Shown here piece after piece: positions 1 to 8,274 of a DNA stretch of 64,000 nt (within the stretch, counting starts at the first letter, position 1; the number at the start of each line of letters is the position of its first letter). The stretch covers positions 38,538 through 102,537 of the forward strand of contig QKCL01000022.1 in NCBI GenBank assembly GCA_003246895.1, read 5' to 3'. The DNA is from Spirochaetota bacterium (lineage in GTDB: Bacteria > Spirochaetota > UBA4802 > UBA5550). The translations under genes and the position numbers were made by a program. Under the pieces are notes generated by a model. The model was given only the letters and a program-made list of their open reading frames with translations, searched no databases and was not told the origin of the DNA.

Positions 1-692
1 ATTATTACAACTATCTTCAGGGGCTTACTGGGGATAAAAAGAAAAAGGAATATGAGGAACTACTTGATGTAGTATCCACTAATGAAACATATTTCTTTAG
101 AAATGAGAGGCATTTTGAAACCTTTTCAGAGTTTTGTCTGCCCGAGGTTGCCAATACCAAAAAGAATCGAACTCTTCGAATCTGGAGTGCCGCCTGTTCA
201 ACCGGGGAAGAACCCTATACAATTGCCATTTGTCTGCTTGAAAAGATGAATTTGTTTAAGGGGTGGAGTATTGAGATAATTGCTTCCGATATTGCTCTTT
301 CTGTTCTTGAATTTGCAAGGGAAGGTTATTACTCCGGAAGAAGAATAGAAAAGGTTCCTCCACAGTATATGACAAAGTATTTCGACCTTGAAGACAAAGA
401 GAAGGGGGTTTATCGCGTTAAGGAATCACTCAGAAATCTTGTCACTTTCAAGTATCTGAATTTTTTCAAGGATAAGTTTCCGGTCGATATAGATATTATT
501 TTCTGCAGAAATGTTATGATCTATTTTGACAAGATTCACCAGAGAAGGCTTGTTGCGGATTTTTATAAATCCATTAATGATAATGGATTCCTTTTTATAG
601 GTCATTCAGAAACACTGCACTCAATTTCAGAAGATTTTACCTATAAAAAAATCATGGAGTCTCCAATTTATCTTCCCAAGCCCAGGAGTTAG
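1..692 (+). CDS. cheR: CheR chemotaxis protein methyltransferase (5' partial)
   Basis: SAM-dependent methylation of glutamates on chemoreceptors (methyl-accepting chemotaxis proteins). The frame is open from the window edge, so the N-terminal receptor-docking part is missing. Visible are the STNETYFFRNERHF stretch typical of CheR, then WSAACSTGEEPYTIA, the Rossmann SAM-binding motif I, and near the C-terminus DIIFCRNVMIYFD, the family's hallmark. The protein ends in PKPRS before TAG at 690-692. cheD follows 2 nt later with its ribosome binding site (AGGAG) inside the end of cheR, so the two are probably co-transcribed and coupled. CheR with CheD sets receptor modification state, while CheB sits at the far end of the window. 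Confidence 0.95.
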   Translation, partial: YYNYLQGLTGDKKKKEYEELLDVVSTNETYFFRNERHFETFSEFCLPEVANTKKNRTLRIWSAACSTGEEPYTIAICLLEKMNLFKGWSIEIIASDIALSVLEFAREGYYSGRRIEKVPPQYMTKYFDLEDKEKGVYRVKESLRNLVTFKYLNFFKDKFPVDIDIIFCRNVMIYFDKIHQRRLVADFYKSINDNGFLFIGHSETLHSISEDFTYKKIMESPIYLPKPRS

Positions 693-694
693 TT

Positions 695-1174
695 ATGGGC
701 TTTGAGTTGATAAATGTCGGTATTGCTGATCTTGGTATAACCAGTTCTCCAAATGTTTTAAGAACTATTCTGGGGTCCTGTGTTGGGGTATGTCTTTTTG
801 ACTCCCAAGCGAAAATAGGGGGGCTTTCTCATATTATGCTTCCATCTTCGCGTAAACCTACGTCAAATATAAAAAAATATTCTGAGACGGCTATTCCATT
901 CCTTGTTGATGAAATGGTAAAAATGGGAGTAAAGAAAGATTTACTGACAGCCAAAATATGCGGGGGCGCAACAATGTTCAAGCATGTTGAGTCTTCTCTT
1001 ATGGGTGATATTGGAAAGAATAATATAAAATCTGTCAGGGAAGTTCTCGCCAGAATGAACATAAAGATAATTGCCGAGGATCTCGGTGGAGATTACGGCC
1101 GGACCATAGATTTTTTTATTGAAACCGGTGAAGTGAAGATTAAAAGTATAGGAAAAGATATAAAAATTATATAA
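695..1174 (+). CDS. cheD: CheD chemoreceptor glutamine deamidase
   Basis: Deamidates glutamines on chemoreceptors and in many bacteria pairs with CheC-type phosphatases. The 159-residue length is normal. The cysteine hydrolase triad expected from the family is present: Thr24, Cys29 in TILGSCVGVCLFD and His46 in GLSHIMLP. CGGATMF and the FIETGEVKI tail also fit CheD. The ATG at 695 has AGGAG about 6 nt upstream inside cheR. CheD is notable because a CheC-like domain, its usual partner, occurs here as the C-terminal domain of CheA at 59203-62658. Confidence 0.95.
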   Translation: MGFELINVGIADLGITSSPNVLRTILGSCVGVCLFDSQAKIGGLSHIMLPSSRKPTSNIKKYSETAIPFLVDEMVKMGVKKDLLTAKICGGATMFKHVESSLMGDIGKNNIKSVREVLARMNIKIIAEDLGGDYGRTIDFFIETGEVKIKSIGKDIKII

Positions 1175-1186
1175 GGTGTTGTTTGT

Positions 1187-2053
1187 ATGGAGAGCATGAC
1201 GGGCTACGCTTTTTTGGAAAAAAGCACAGAGCAGTTTTCATTTTCAGTTGAAATTAAATCACTTAACTCAAAGTATCTGGAAGTTTTTGTTAATTTACCA
1301 AAAATTTTAAGGAATGATGAAAATGAGATAATCAAACTTGTCAAGAGCAGAATTTCCAGAGGAAAAATAGAGCTCACTATTGATATTTATGACTGGAATA
1401 ACTCCAGGCCGCTTTCCCTTAACAGGGATATGATCGGTAAATATTATGCCGAAATAACAGGGATTCAGAAAGAGCTTGGAATCGTAAATTCTGTTTCAAT
1501 GGACTCAATTCTGGGGCTGGAAGGTATTACTACAAGGGAGAGATCCGCCCTGTCTAAAAGGTCCAGAAAGGATATTGATCAGACAATTGAAACAGTAATA
1601 TCCAGAACTATTGAAATGAGAAAGAAGGAAGGAGCTGTTACTAAAAAGGATATCATTTCTGCACTCACTGATATTTCAGGGGATACAGCAAAAATAAAGG
1701 GCCTGTCAAAAAAAGTCTATCTTGAAAAGCGGGAAAATTTAAGGGGAAGACTGGAGTCAATTCTCAAGGGGGTCGGAGATAATACAAGAATTTATAGTGA
1801 AATTGCTCTTCTCACGGACAAACTTGATATCAATGAGGAACTGGTCCGTCTTGGAGACCATTTAAAAAAATTTAAGGTCCTCCTGAAGGAGAGCGGTCAA
1901 ATAGGGAGAAAACTTGATTTTCTGGCCCAGGAGCTTTTCAGGGAGATAAATACTATTGCGTCTAAATCGAGCAGTTCTGAAATCTCTCATCTTGTGGTAA
2001 ATGTGAAGAATAACATTGACAAAATTCGTGAACAGTGCCGCAATATAGTATAG
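1187..2053 (+). CDS. yicC: YicC/YloC family endoribonuclease
   Basis: 288 residues, matching the YicC family, which has been shown to act as an endoribonuclease. The N-terminus MESMTGYA and the C-terminal DUF1732 block (REINTIASKSSSSEIS followed by the KNNIDKIREQCRN end) are the family signatures. Met4 is an alternative start, since most homologues begin just before MTG. It is followed by remA, gmk and rpoZ, the classical yicC-remA-gmk-rpoZ order seen in many bacteria, which supports the call. Confidence 0.9.
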   Translation: MESMTGYAFLEKSTEQFSFSVEIKSLNSKYLEVFVNLPKILRNDENEIIKLVKSRISRGKIELTIDIYDWNNSRPLSLNRDMIGKYYAEITGIQKELGIVNSVSMDSILGLEGITTRERSALSKRSRKDIDQTIETVISRTIEMRKKEGAVTKKDIISALTDISGDTAKIKGLSKKVYLEKRENLRGRLESILKGVGDNTRIYSEIALLTDKLDINEELVRLGDHLKKFKVLLKESGQIGRKLDFLAQELFREINTIASKSSSSEISHLVVNVKNNIDKIREQCRNIV

Positions 2054-2071
2054 CAATCGGGAGAAACCTAT

Positions 2072-2332
2072 TTGATGAAACCATCATTATTAAATATCGG
2101 ATTTGGAAATGCTGTAATAACTGATAAGGTCGTTGCTGTGATTACACCTTCCTCCGCTTCAGGAAAAAGAATACGGGAGGAGGCGAGGGAGAGCAATCTG
2201 CTGATTGATGCAACCCATGGAAGAAAAACCAGATCCATTATTATAATGACCAGTAATCATATTGTACTTTCGGCTATGCAGCCGGAAACTCTAGCCAACA
2301 GACTCATCAGTAATTCGGAAGATAAGGAATGA
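2072..2332 (+). CDS. remA: RemA-like DUF370 DNA-binding regulator
   Basis: Small DUF370 protein. RemA of Bacillus is an oligomeric DNA-binding activator of biofilm-matrix and osmoprotection genes; the role here is unknown. LLNIGFGNAV, TPSSASGKRIREEAR, LLIDATHGRKTR and HIVLSAMQPETLANR match the conserved RemA core. Two starts are possible: TTG at 2072, which has the better spacing (8 nt) from GGGAG at 2059-2063, and ATG at 2075. The TGA stop overlaps the gmk ATG (ATGA), indicating translational coupling. Confidence 0.88.
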   Translation: MMKPSLLNIGFGNAVITDKVVAVITPSSASGKRIREEARESNLLIDATHGRKTRSIIIMTSNHIVLSAMQPETLANRLISNSEDKE

Positions 2333-2943
2333 TACTTGTTATTTGTGCTCCTTCCGGTGCTGGAAAGACAACTCTCATAAGAAAACTACTAATAGAAGAC
2401 AAGCGTTTGCAGTTTTCAATTTCAACGACAACAAGAACAATGCGCCCATCTGAAACTGATGGGGTCGATTATTATTTTGTAAGCCATGACAGATTTCAAA
2501 GCATGGTAGAAAATGATGAATTTATAGAATGGGCTGAAGTTCACGGCAATTACTACGGTTCTAGCAAAAAAGAGATTGACAGGATTGTTTGTGATGGGAA
2601 AATACCAGTTTTCGATATAGATATTCAGGGAAGCAAACTTTTACGGGACAAACTGTCAGATACTGTATATGTTTTCATCTCTCCCCCCTCTTTTAATGTT
2701 TTAAAGGAGAGGCTCGTTGGACGAATGTCAGACAGCAGAGATCAGGTTGAGCTGAGGCTTAAGAATGCCAGAAAAGAGATGCTCGAATACAGGCACTTTG
2801 ACTATGTAGTAGTAAATGATGATATTGATAGTGCCTTTAATCGTCTGAAATCTATCATTGAAGCTGAAGCCTGTAAAACAGGCAGATATGAAAATAAGAT
2901 AAGAGAAATTCTGGAGGATTTTGATGATTATTCCATTGGATAA
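2329..2943 (+). CDS. gmk: Guanylate kinase
   Basis: ATP-dependent phosphorylation of GMP to GDP in the cytoplasm. 204 residues, normal for the family. Walker A is APSGAGKTT at residues 7-15. STTTRTMRPSETDGVDYYFV is the GMP-binding region, followed by FIEWAEVHGNYYG and the DIDIQGSK Walker B region. The start overlaps the remA stop by 4 nt, and its own 3' end overlaps rpoZ by 20 nt, so remA-gmk-rpoZ are one operon. Confidence 0.95.
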   Translation: MILVICAPSGAGKTTLIRKLLIEDKRLQFSISTTTRTMRPSETDGVDYYFVSHDRFQSMVENDEFIEWAEVHGNYYGSSKKEIDRIVCDGKIPVFDIDIQGSKLLRDKLSDTVYVFISPPSFNVLKERLVGRMSDSRDQVELRLKNARKEMLEYRHFDYVVVNDDIDSAFNRLKSIIEAEACKTGRYENKIREILEDFDDYSIG

Positions 2944-3124
2944 GCTGCAGGTATATAATGAAAATAAATATATTTTCACCAGGGCAGCTATGTGTGCAGT
3001 TGATAAAGTAACCAATATTGATGATTATCCTGAAAGTGATTATAACTGGAAAATTGTACCGAACATATTAAAATTAACACTTGAAGAGAAGGTTAAAATA
3101 GAATTTAATCCTGATTCCGAATAA
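2924..3124 (+). CDS. rpoZ: RNA polymerase omega subunit (RpoZ-like)
   Basis: 66-residue protein with MIIPLDKL, then IFTRAAMCAVDKV, which resembles the conserved helix of the omega subunit that clamps the beta' C-terminus, and an acidic C-terminal tail. Position directly after gmk is the usual place for rpoZ. ATG at 2924 is preferred over TTG at 2921 because GGAGG at 2913-2917 leaves a normal 6-nt gap only to the ATG. It overlaps the end of gmk by 20 nt. Similarity is moderate, so the call leans on context. Confidence 0.7.
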   Translation: MIIPLDKLQVYNENKYIFTRAAMCAVDKVTNIDDYPESDYNWKIVPNILKLTLEEKVKIEFNPDSE

Positions 3125-3141
3125 AATCCGGAGGCCGTAAA

Positions 3142-4077
3142 ATAAAAGCAGTCGTAATTCTCGGACCGACTTCTTCCGGAAAGACAGGTGTTTCGCTGAA
3201 ATTACCGGAAGATCGATTTGAAATCGTTTCAGCAGATTCAGTTCAGGTCTATAGGTACTTTAATGTTGGAAGCGGCAAGCTTCCGGAAAAAATACTGTCT
3301 GAAAGGAAACATCATTTGATAGATGTTGTTGACCCGGATTTTAATTATACTGCCGGTGAATTCTGTAGAATGGCCGACAGGGCAGTTGAGGAAATTGATT
3401 CAAAGGGAAAGATTCCTGTATTTGTCGGCGGTACTGGACTTTATATTGATTCGTATTTTAAAGGTATGTCGGAGATTCCTAAAATATCCGAATCAACAAG
3501 GATAGAACTGGATAGTCTGCTGGATAGGATTGGGCTGGGTGCATTATATTCCAGGCTTGAAAAATGTGACCCTGTTTATGCTTCTAAAATTCATCATCAT
3601 GACAGGCAGAGAATTATACGTGCTTTTGAGGTTTTTATGGAAACCGGTAAGCCTCTGAGTCAATACCATTTGTTAAAAAATGGAAGGGAGTCTGGAGATA
3701 CTTTCTATGTCGGCCTGTTTGTTGAAAGAACCATGTTAAGAAGTAACATAGACGCACGTGTAGACCAGATGATCAGTGATGGTTTTTTTGAAGAGGTGTT
3801 GGGAATCAGGGAGATGGGGTACTCTCCTGAGCTTAAGTCAATGAAATCCATAGGATATAATGAAATTAATGACTTCTATGACGGTAAATGCTTAAGAGAT
3901 GAAGCTGTTGAAAAGATAAAGACTGTGACAAAGCAGTATGCCAAGCGGCAGATGACATGGTTTAGAAAAAATAAAAAAATTAACTGGTATAATTCAGCTG
4001 AAGCATTAAAAATATATGATGAGTTAAATAAGTGGCAAGAAAAAAAGGGAGGCATCTATGGGGAAGCAACTAAATAA
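3142..4077 (+). CDS. miaA: tRNA dimethylallyltransferase MiaA (ATA start)
   Basis: Transfers dimethylallyl from DMAPP to A37 of tRNAs reading UNN codons. The P-loop GPTSSGKT lies at residues 8-15 from the proposed start, followed by [10 protein letters not shown] (family: DSxQVY), FVGGTGLYI, and a C-terminal [13 protein letters not shown] typical of MiaA. Total 311 residues, normal for MiaA. No ATG, GTG or TTG occurs in frame between the upstream stop at 3112 and TTG at 3316, and starting at 3316 would delete the P-loop. ATA at 3142 has GGAGG at 3130-3134 with a 7-nt gap, so a non-canonical ATA start is proposed. It overlaps hfq by 20 nt; miaA-hfq is a widely conserved pair. Confidence 0.93.
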   Translation: MKAVVILGPTSSGKTGVSLKLPEDRFEIVSADSVQVYRYFNVGSGKLPEKILSERKHHLIDVVDPDFNYTAGEFCRMADRAVEEIDSKGKIPVFVGGTGLYIDSYFKGMSEIPKISESTRIELDSLLDRIGLGALYSRLEKCDPVYASKIHHHDRQRIIRAFEVFMETGKPLSQYHLLKNGRESGDTFYVGLFVERTMLRSNIDARVDQMISDGFFEEVLGIREMGYSPELKSMKSIGYNEINDFYDGKCLRDEAVEKIKTVTKQYAKRQMTWFRKNKKINWYNSAEALKIYDELNKWQEKKGGIYGEATK

Positions 4078-4294
4078 TCTGCAGGACATTTTTCTTAATT
4101 CTGCCAGAAAGGACAGAATTGAAATAACGATTTTTTTAATGAATGGTGTTCCAATAAAAGGGAAGGTTCTGAGTTTTGATAATTTTACTATTCTCATTGA
4201 AGTTGATAAGAGACAGAATCTTATTTATAAGCATGCCATTTCAACAATGGTTCCTGGGAAAACTATTTCTTTCAGAGAAGAAGAAGAAAAATAG
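4058..4294 (+). CDS. hfq: RNA chaperone Hfq
   Basis: Hexameric Sm-like ring that pairs small RNAs with mRNAs. 78 residues. The N-terminal [14 protein letters not shown] carries the proximal-face Gln and helix, the Sm1 motif runs through [18 protein letters not shown], and the Sm2 motif YKHAIST lies at residues 57-63. It starts inside miaA, with GGAGG shortly upstream (AGGGAGGCATCTATG). The C-terminal tail is very short and acidic (REEEEK). Confidence 0.97.
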   Translation: MGKQLNNLQDIFLNSARKDRIEITIFLMNGVPIKGKVLSFDNFTILIEVDKRQNLIYKHAISTMVPGKTISFREEEEK

Positions 4295-4306
4295 AGGAAT
4301 ATTTTT

Positions 4307-5197
4307 ATGACAGGATTAGTGAGAACCCTGCTGAAATTTGCCTTTGGATTTTCAATTCTGTATTTTGTATTTTTTTCAGTATTTATTCTTAAAGATAATG
4401 AAATAGGCATGGTCTATGAGAATAACACAGGGAAATACATATCTTCCTTTTCAGGTAAATACAATGTTGTCTGGTACGGGTTGCAGCCATGGGCATTTGG
4501 TATTGAAAAAATAGCTAAAGACAGGAGTTATACTTTTGATTTGAAAGTACTTCTTCCGGGGCTGACTTCTGTTGAAAATGATATCTATTTCATAAAAGTA
4601 CCGGTAAGGATTGACTGTTCCCTGATCTACAGCGACAGGTTTCTTCTTGAGGAAGAGAAGCCTCTGGAAGGGTTGAAGTCAATGATTTACCAGATGAGCG
4701 TTCTTTCCGTGAAGTCTGCAATAATGAAATATAGTGAAACCGGATATAACAGGGAAGTTTTCGTAAAGAATGAAGCTGAAGTTAAAAAAGATATCATCTC
4801 CTATATGAAAAATAATTCAATGAAGAAATTCCTGGTAATAAAGGATGTGGAGATTCTTGGTCCGCTTTACCTGCCGGATATGAATACCTACAGGGAGGGG
4901 CTGGCTTTGTCAAGGGAGATGAAAAACATCCTGCTTGAGAATAAACGGAAACTGATCAGTATTCAGAGCGAGCTTAAGATACAGAAGGACAGGGATGACC
5001 AGTATTATGTCAAATTGAAAAAAATGTCAGATATAATACGTGATAATCCTGAAATTTTAAAGTATATTTATATTGACAAAATGTCGCCTAATATAAAAGT
5101 TATAATTTCATCGGACAAAACAGGATTACCTTCTTTATTCGATGCGGGTAAGGAGAAAAATGCTGATAAAAATGGTGATATTGATAATCTGAGATAG
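4307..5197 (+). CDS. Membrane-anchored SPFH/HflC-like protein
   Basis: 296 residues with a short cytoplasmic N-terminus and one hydrophobic segment at about residues 10-28, then a mixed alpha/beta region carrying KDNEIGMVYENNTGKY and LQPWAFGI. This resembles the opening strands of SPFH (band 7) proteins, where a glycine-rich strand and a PG-like turn follow the membrane anchor. A helical stretch around residues 205-245 (YREGLALSREMKN onward) recalls the coiled coil after SPFH domains. Location just after hfq echoes the hfq-hflX-hflK-hflC order of proteobacteria. Identity to any named family is weak, so it could be an unrelated membrane-anchored protein. Confidence 0.45.
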   Translation: MTGLVRTLLKFAFGFSILYFVFFSVFILKDNEIGMVYENNTGKYISSFSGKYNVVWYGLQPWAFGIEKIAKDRSYTFDLKVLLPGLTSVENDIYFIKVPVRIDCSLIYSDRFLLEEEKPLEGLKSMIYQMSVLSVKSAIMKYSETGYNREVFVKNEAEVKKDIISYMKNNSMKKFLVIKDVEILGPLYLPDMNTYREGLALSREMKNILLENKRKLISIQSELKIQKDRDDQYYVKLKKMSDIIRDNPEILKYIYIDKMSPNIKVIISSDKTGLPSLFDAGKEKNADKNGDIDNLR

Positions 5198-5232
5198 ATT
5201 TATAATCAAGAAGTAATTTTAAGGAGTATATT

Positions 5233-5325
5233 ATGCCTTGTGGTAAAAAAAAGAAAAGAAAAAAAATTGCAAATCATAAGCGAAAAAAAAGAAGAAGACA
5301 GAACAGACATAAAAAGAAAATTTAA
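5233..5325 (+). CDS. 30-residue basic ribosomal protein, bS22/COX24-domain type
   Basis: Very short gene with AAGGAG at 5221-5226 and a 6-nt gap to ATG. The product starts MPCGKKKKRKK and continues ANHKRKKRRRQNRHKK: about two-thirds Lys/Arg with the HK...NRHK spacing typical of AURKAIP1/COX24-domain proteins (bS22 group), small 30S-associated proteins. The good ribosome binding site, the recognisable pattern and a following hairpin (5338-5359) support a real gene. It would be missed by annotation with a 100-nt or longer cutoff. Confidence 0.8.
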   Translation: MPCGKKKKRKKIANHKRKKRRRQNRHKKKI

Positions 5326-5337
5326 TTACCTTTCAGG

Positions 5338-5363
5338 GAGATTGGCAACTGCCAATCTCTTTT
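5338..5363 (+). terminator. Hairpin with short T-tract after the bS22-like gene
   Basis: Perfect 9-bp stem GAGATTGGC (5338-5346) with GCCAATCTC (5351-5359), loop AACT, then TTTT. It lies between the tiny gene and the next coding start, so it is a terminator or attenuator. The T-tract is short, so readthrough into 5380 is plausible. Confidence 0.55.
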
Positions 5364-5379
5364 GGTATCAGGAGTATAT

Positions 5380-6084
5380 ATGGCAGAAAGCAAAGTTCAG
5401 TATGGTTGGAAGAGGAGACCCTCTGAAATAAGAGGCTATGAGCGTGCTATATATACTACCATGTCAAATGGTGACTATTTAAGAGTTGATTACAATAAGG
5501 GGGATGAAAGGGTCAGAATATATGTTGAGGTACAAGGTGAGGATGGAGCCTCCTACTATTCTGTAATCAGCCAGGGTCTGGTAACTGTAGAGAGAAACAG
5601 CTCCGGGCGGTCAGCCCGTGTTGCAGATAATATCCGGAAAAGGGCTGAAGAGTTCTCCTCGATCCCAAATGAAGATGTTCTGGGACTTCTTAACGGGAAT
5701 TATGGAATTGCCCAGAATCAGAAGGCCCAGAAGGAAAAAATTCAAAAACGAAAGGCTGAATTTGAGGAAACAAAGCGTAAATATTTTAAACGCGGTGATG
5801 TTTCCGGAAGGAATCCATATACATCCGCTGAGGGTGGAGCTGGTTACAAAAAAATTGGATTTATCGACCTTCTTGATTCCCTTGCCGGAGCGGGGCTTGC
5901 TGTACTTTTTTTCTGGCTGAATCAGTACAGCTTTCTGGCAGCCGGGGCAACATGCGCTATCTGGGGCTTGCTTATTGGTCTTTTTGACATGATTATAAGG
6001 GACAGGGAGCCTTTTTTTCTCAAGATATTTCTTTTTCTTATTTCCGGAGCAGCTTTATATGTCTATGGCTATTTTTTTGTATAG
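5380..6084 (+). CDS. Unknown protein with C-terminal membrane segments
   Basis: I do not recognise a family. 234 residues from ATG at 5380 (AGGAG at 5370-5374, 5-nt gap); an in-frame TTG at 5362 is less likely. The N-terminal half is soluble, with beta-rich stretches such as YLRVDYNKGDERVRIYVE. A charged helical segment of about 35 residues (QNQKAQKEKIQKRKAEFEET region) follows. Two to three hydrophobic spans occupy the last 75 residues (FIDLLDSLAGAGLAVLFFWL onward), ending in a membrane-embedded tail. Possibly a membrane-anchored cytoplasmic domain. Confidence 0.7.
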   Translation: MAESKVQYGWKRRPSEIRGYERAIYTTMSNGDYLRVDYNKGDERVRIYVEVQGEDGASYYSVISQGLVTVERNSSGRSARVADNIRKRAEEFSSIPNEDVLGLLNGNYGIAQNQKAQKEKIQKRKAEFEETKRKYFKRGDVSGRNPYTSAEGGAGYKKIGFIDLLDSLAGAGLAVLFFWLNQYSFLAAGATCAIWGLLIGLFDMIIRDREPFFLKIFLFLISGAALYVYGYFFV

Positions 6085-6200
6085 CCGTGGCCTGCAGTTT
6101 ATATAAAAAACCAATCCTATGCAATTTTTAGTTGAAAATGTATAGCACTCTTTTATAAATTATATATATTAAATTTGTATAATTACACAGGAATAAATCA

Positions 6201-6674
6201 ATGCATGGAAAGACAGATGAAGTAACCAGCTCTCTGCAGATTGTATGCTTTAAAATTGGCAACGAGGAATACGGAATAGATATTCTTCAGGTTCAGGAAA
6301 TACTAAAGGTTTTAAAAATAACCAAATTGCCAAAATCCGAAGCACACATTCTTGGAGTAATGGACTTGAGGGGTAAGGTTATTCCAATAGTCGATTTAGG
6401 TAAGAAATTCGGAGTAATTTCTGACCTGAGAGATGCCAGCAGGGCGATAGTTGTAGACATTGAGGGTAAACAGGTTGGTCTTGCAATTGATTCTGTCAGT
6501 CATGTTGTAAAAGTAAATAATAGTGAGATTGAACCTCCTCCTCCCGTTGTAAAAGGTATTTCGGGAAAATACATTGTTGGGATTGCCAAACTTGAAGGCG
6601 GTTTTGTTGTAATACTTGATATCAATCAGATATTTACAGCAGAGGAGATTATTTCGCTTAAGGAAAAAGGCTAG
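6201..6674 (+). CDS. cheW: CheW chemotaxis coupling protein
   Basis: Scaffold that links CheA to receptors. 157 residues forming a single CheW domain: FKIGNEEYGIDILQVQEIL, GVMDLRGKVIPIVDLGKKFG, IEGKQVGLAIDSV and GIAKLEGGFVVILDI are all family positions. A monocistronic context is likely. It is one of two stand-alone CheW proteins in the window (the other is at 58636) and is more divergent from the CheA operon. The TAG stop overlaps the stop codon of the convergent gene: the palindrome CTAG at 6671-6674 serves both strands. Confidence 0.95.
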   Translation: MHGKTDEVTSSLQIVCFKIGNEEYGIDILQVQEILKVLKITKLPKSEAHILGVMDLRGKVIPIVDLGKKFGVISDLRDASRAIVVDIEGKQVGLAIDSVSHVVKVNNSEIEPPPPVVKGISGKYIVGIAKLEGGFVVILDINQIFTAEEIISLKEKG

Positions 6675-7852
6675 AATGCAGCAATAAGTACAGTTTCCAG
6701 CTCGCTTACCGAAAGCGGGCGTGGAGTGTTCTTTATGAATGGGTATGTTGATGCCAGTTCTGCTATGCCTCTGAATTGACTCTGTGATACTTTAAACTGT
6801 GATAGCCTTTGCGGTATGTCCAGGTCGCTTTCAAGTTTTCTTACTGCCTCAACCGCCTTAATCGCAGCTTCAATTACTGTTATTTCCCGTACTTCCTCCC
6901 CCATGACCTTTGACATCTGAACATATTTTCCAGGAGATGTTGTAAGATTATATTCCATAATATGCGGTATGATCATAGCTACAGCAGTGTCGACTTCTAT
7001 TTCAGTTTTTGATGATATTGCAAGAGCAAGTGCCAGGGAAACTGAAAGGAAAGATACTGAAAATGAAATGCCGCTCATTATTGAAGCAGTGGACAGGTAG
7101 ACTTTAGGTACAATGTTTTGCGGTTCCTTGAATGCTACTGGTAAATTTCTGAAGATAAGGTCGATTGATTTTAGTGCATATGTGTTGATGATGTCATTAT
7201 TTTGTGTTGAGATTACAGATTCTGTTGCCAGTGCCATTGAGCTGATTGATGTTTTTAGAATTCTCATCTCTGAAGCCTGGAGGCTCAATTCAGGGTCGGC
7301 TATTGTAGCCTTTGGGTATAATTCAAGATTATAATATACTCTATTGTTCAGATCCTGTATATCCTTGATGTAAAAAATAGGAGATATCTCAAATCCAAAA
7401 GCCGGATAGGCAGGCATTGTAATAAGATTAATTGGAGGATTCGGCAAATTTTCAACGTCAAATATGTTATATGCAAAAATATAATTGGAACCAAGGAGCG
7501 AAATTATTTTAGATGCATTCAGTGAATTCACTCCCCCAAATCCTATTATTACGTCGGATTTTGTTTTTTTTACGAAGGAAACTGCTTCATCTATTTCTTC
7601 TGTGTTTGGAAATTCTGAAAGTTCATCATATATTATGCAGCCTAATCCAGCATTTTTGAGTGAATTGTATATATTAAGAAGTGTTTCGCTGTATATTTCA
7701 AAATCTTTGTTTGTTGTAATGAATACTATTCGTTTTCCGTATCTGGACACAATTTCTGCAGTATTATTGCTTATGCTTTGTTTTATGAATATTTCGGTTG
7801 GCAGGTGAAATTCAGGCAAAATATTACTGTTCAATTGTTTATCCCTGATCAT
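6671..7852 (-). CDS. Degenerate iron-containing alcohol dehydrogenase-fold protein
   Basis: 393 residues with the length and end-to-end layout of Fe-ADH (type III) dehydrogenases: N-terminal NAD-binding half with DVIIGFGGVNSLNASK (residues 101-115), then the all-helical half with IIPHIMEYNL and VMGEEV. Key residues are lost. The GGGSxxDxAK loop reads GGVNSLNASK (Asp to Asn112), and the regions that normally supply the Asp/His metal ligands (ALTHAIE, VHGMAH, TPHG) read ALATESVIS, VSLALA and IEVD. It is probably a non-catalytic relative. ATG at 7852 has no ribosome binding site. In-frame TTG at 7834 has AGGGA with a 7-nt gap and may be the true start. Confidence 0.75.
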   Translation of the reverse strand: MIRDKQLNSNILPEFHLPTEIFIKQSISNNTAEIVSRYGKRIVFITTNKDFEIYSETLLNIYNSLKNAGLGCIIYDELSEFPNTEEIDEAVSFVKKTKSDVIIGFGGVNSLNASKIISLLGSNYIFAYNIFDVENLPNPPINLITMPAYPAFGFEISPIFYIKDIQDLNNRVYYNLELYPKATIADPELSLQASEMRILKTSISSMALATESVISTQNNDIINTYALKSIDLIFRNLPVAFKEPQNIVPKVYLSTASIMSGISFSVSFLSVSLALALAISSKTEIEVDTAVAMIIPHIMEYNLTTSPGKYVQMSKVMGEEVREITVIEAAIKAVEAVRKLESDLDIPQRLSQFKVSQSQFRGIAELASTYPFIKNTPRPLSVSELETVLIAAF

Positions 7853-7861
7853 AAAAAATAT

Positions 7862-7899
7862 AAATAAAAAAAGCGGACATAGTGTATATCTCCGCTTTT
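7862..7899 (-). terminator. Rho-independent terminator after flgM
   Basis: Read on the minus strand: stem AAAAGCGGA / TCCGCTTTT (9 bp) with a 13-nt loop and a run of T. It lies between the flgM stop and the next minus-strand gene, so the degenerate dehydrogenase gene is probably expressed from readthrough or its own signal. Confidence 0.75.
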
Positions 7900-7933
7900 A
7901 AATATGAAACAAAAAGTTCAAATCAGTTCAGAA

Positions 7934-8224
7934 CTATTTTAAGAGAAAATCGGCTATTTTTTCGGCAACTTTTTCAAGCATCTGGTTATTGTCAAAATCG
8001 TAAGTACCATTCTGGATTCTTGCTTTGAGTTCCTTGACTCTTTCAACTCGTATATCAGGAGTCTCCTTAATAAGCTGGGAAGTCTTGGCTATTTCAGCAG
8101 CCTGTTTCCCTTCATTGGATATCTGAATAGAGTCAGTTTTCCCAGTTTCTTTTTTAGCAGAGACAGCCTTGTTCTTTTTTGTCTCTGTTATGTTATTGAT
8201 GTTGCCAATCTTATCAATTACCAT
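7934..8224 (-). CDS. flgM: FlgM anti-sigma-28 factor
   Basis: Holds the flagellar sigma factor FliA inactive until the hook-basal body is complete, then is exported. 96 residues, normal size. The disordered Lys-rich N-terminus is followed by DSIQISNEGKQAAEI and the C-terminal helices (RVERVKELKARIQNGTYDFD, then MLEKVAEKIADFLL) that clasp sigma-28. Upstream, the minus strand carries both a sigma-28-like promoter (8255-8281) and an overlapping sigma-70-like one (8246-8274). A terminator follows, so the gene is monocistronic. Confidence 0.93.
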   Translation of the reverse strand: MVIDKIGNINNITETKKNKAVSAKKETGKTDSIQISNEGKQAAEIAKTSQLIKETPDIRVERVKELKARIQNGTYDFDNNQMLEKVAEKIADFLLK

Positions 8225-8245
8225 TTTAATAACCCTTATTCATTG

Positions 8246-8274
8246 TAATATATATATCGGTAATTTTTGTCAAA
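8246..8274 (-). promoter_or_regulatory. Sigma-70-type promoter for flgM
   Basis: Minus strand TTGACA (8269-8274), 17-nt spacer, TATTAC (8246-8251), with the start codon at 8224 and AAGGG upstream of it. Overlaps the sigma-28-like site. Confidence 0.5.
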
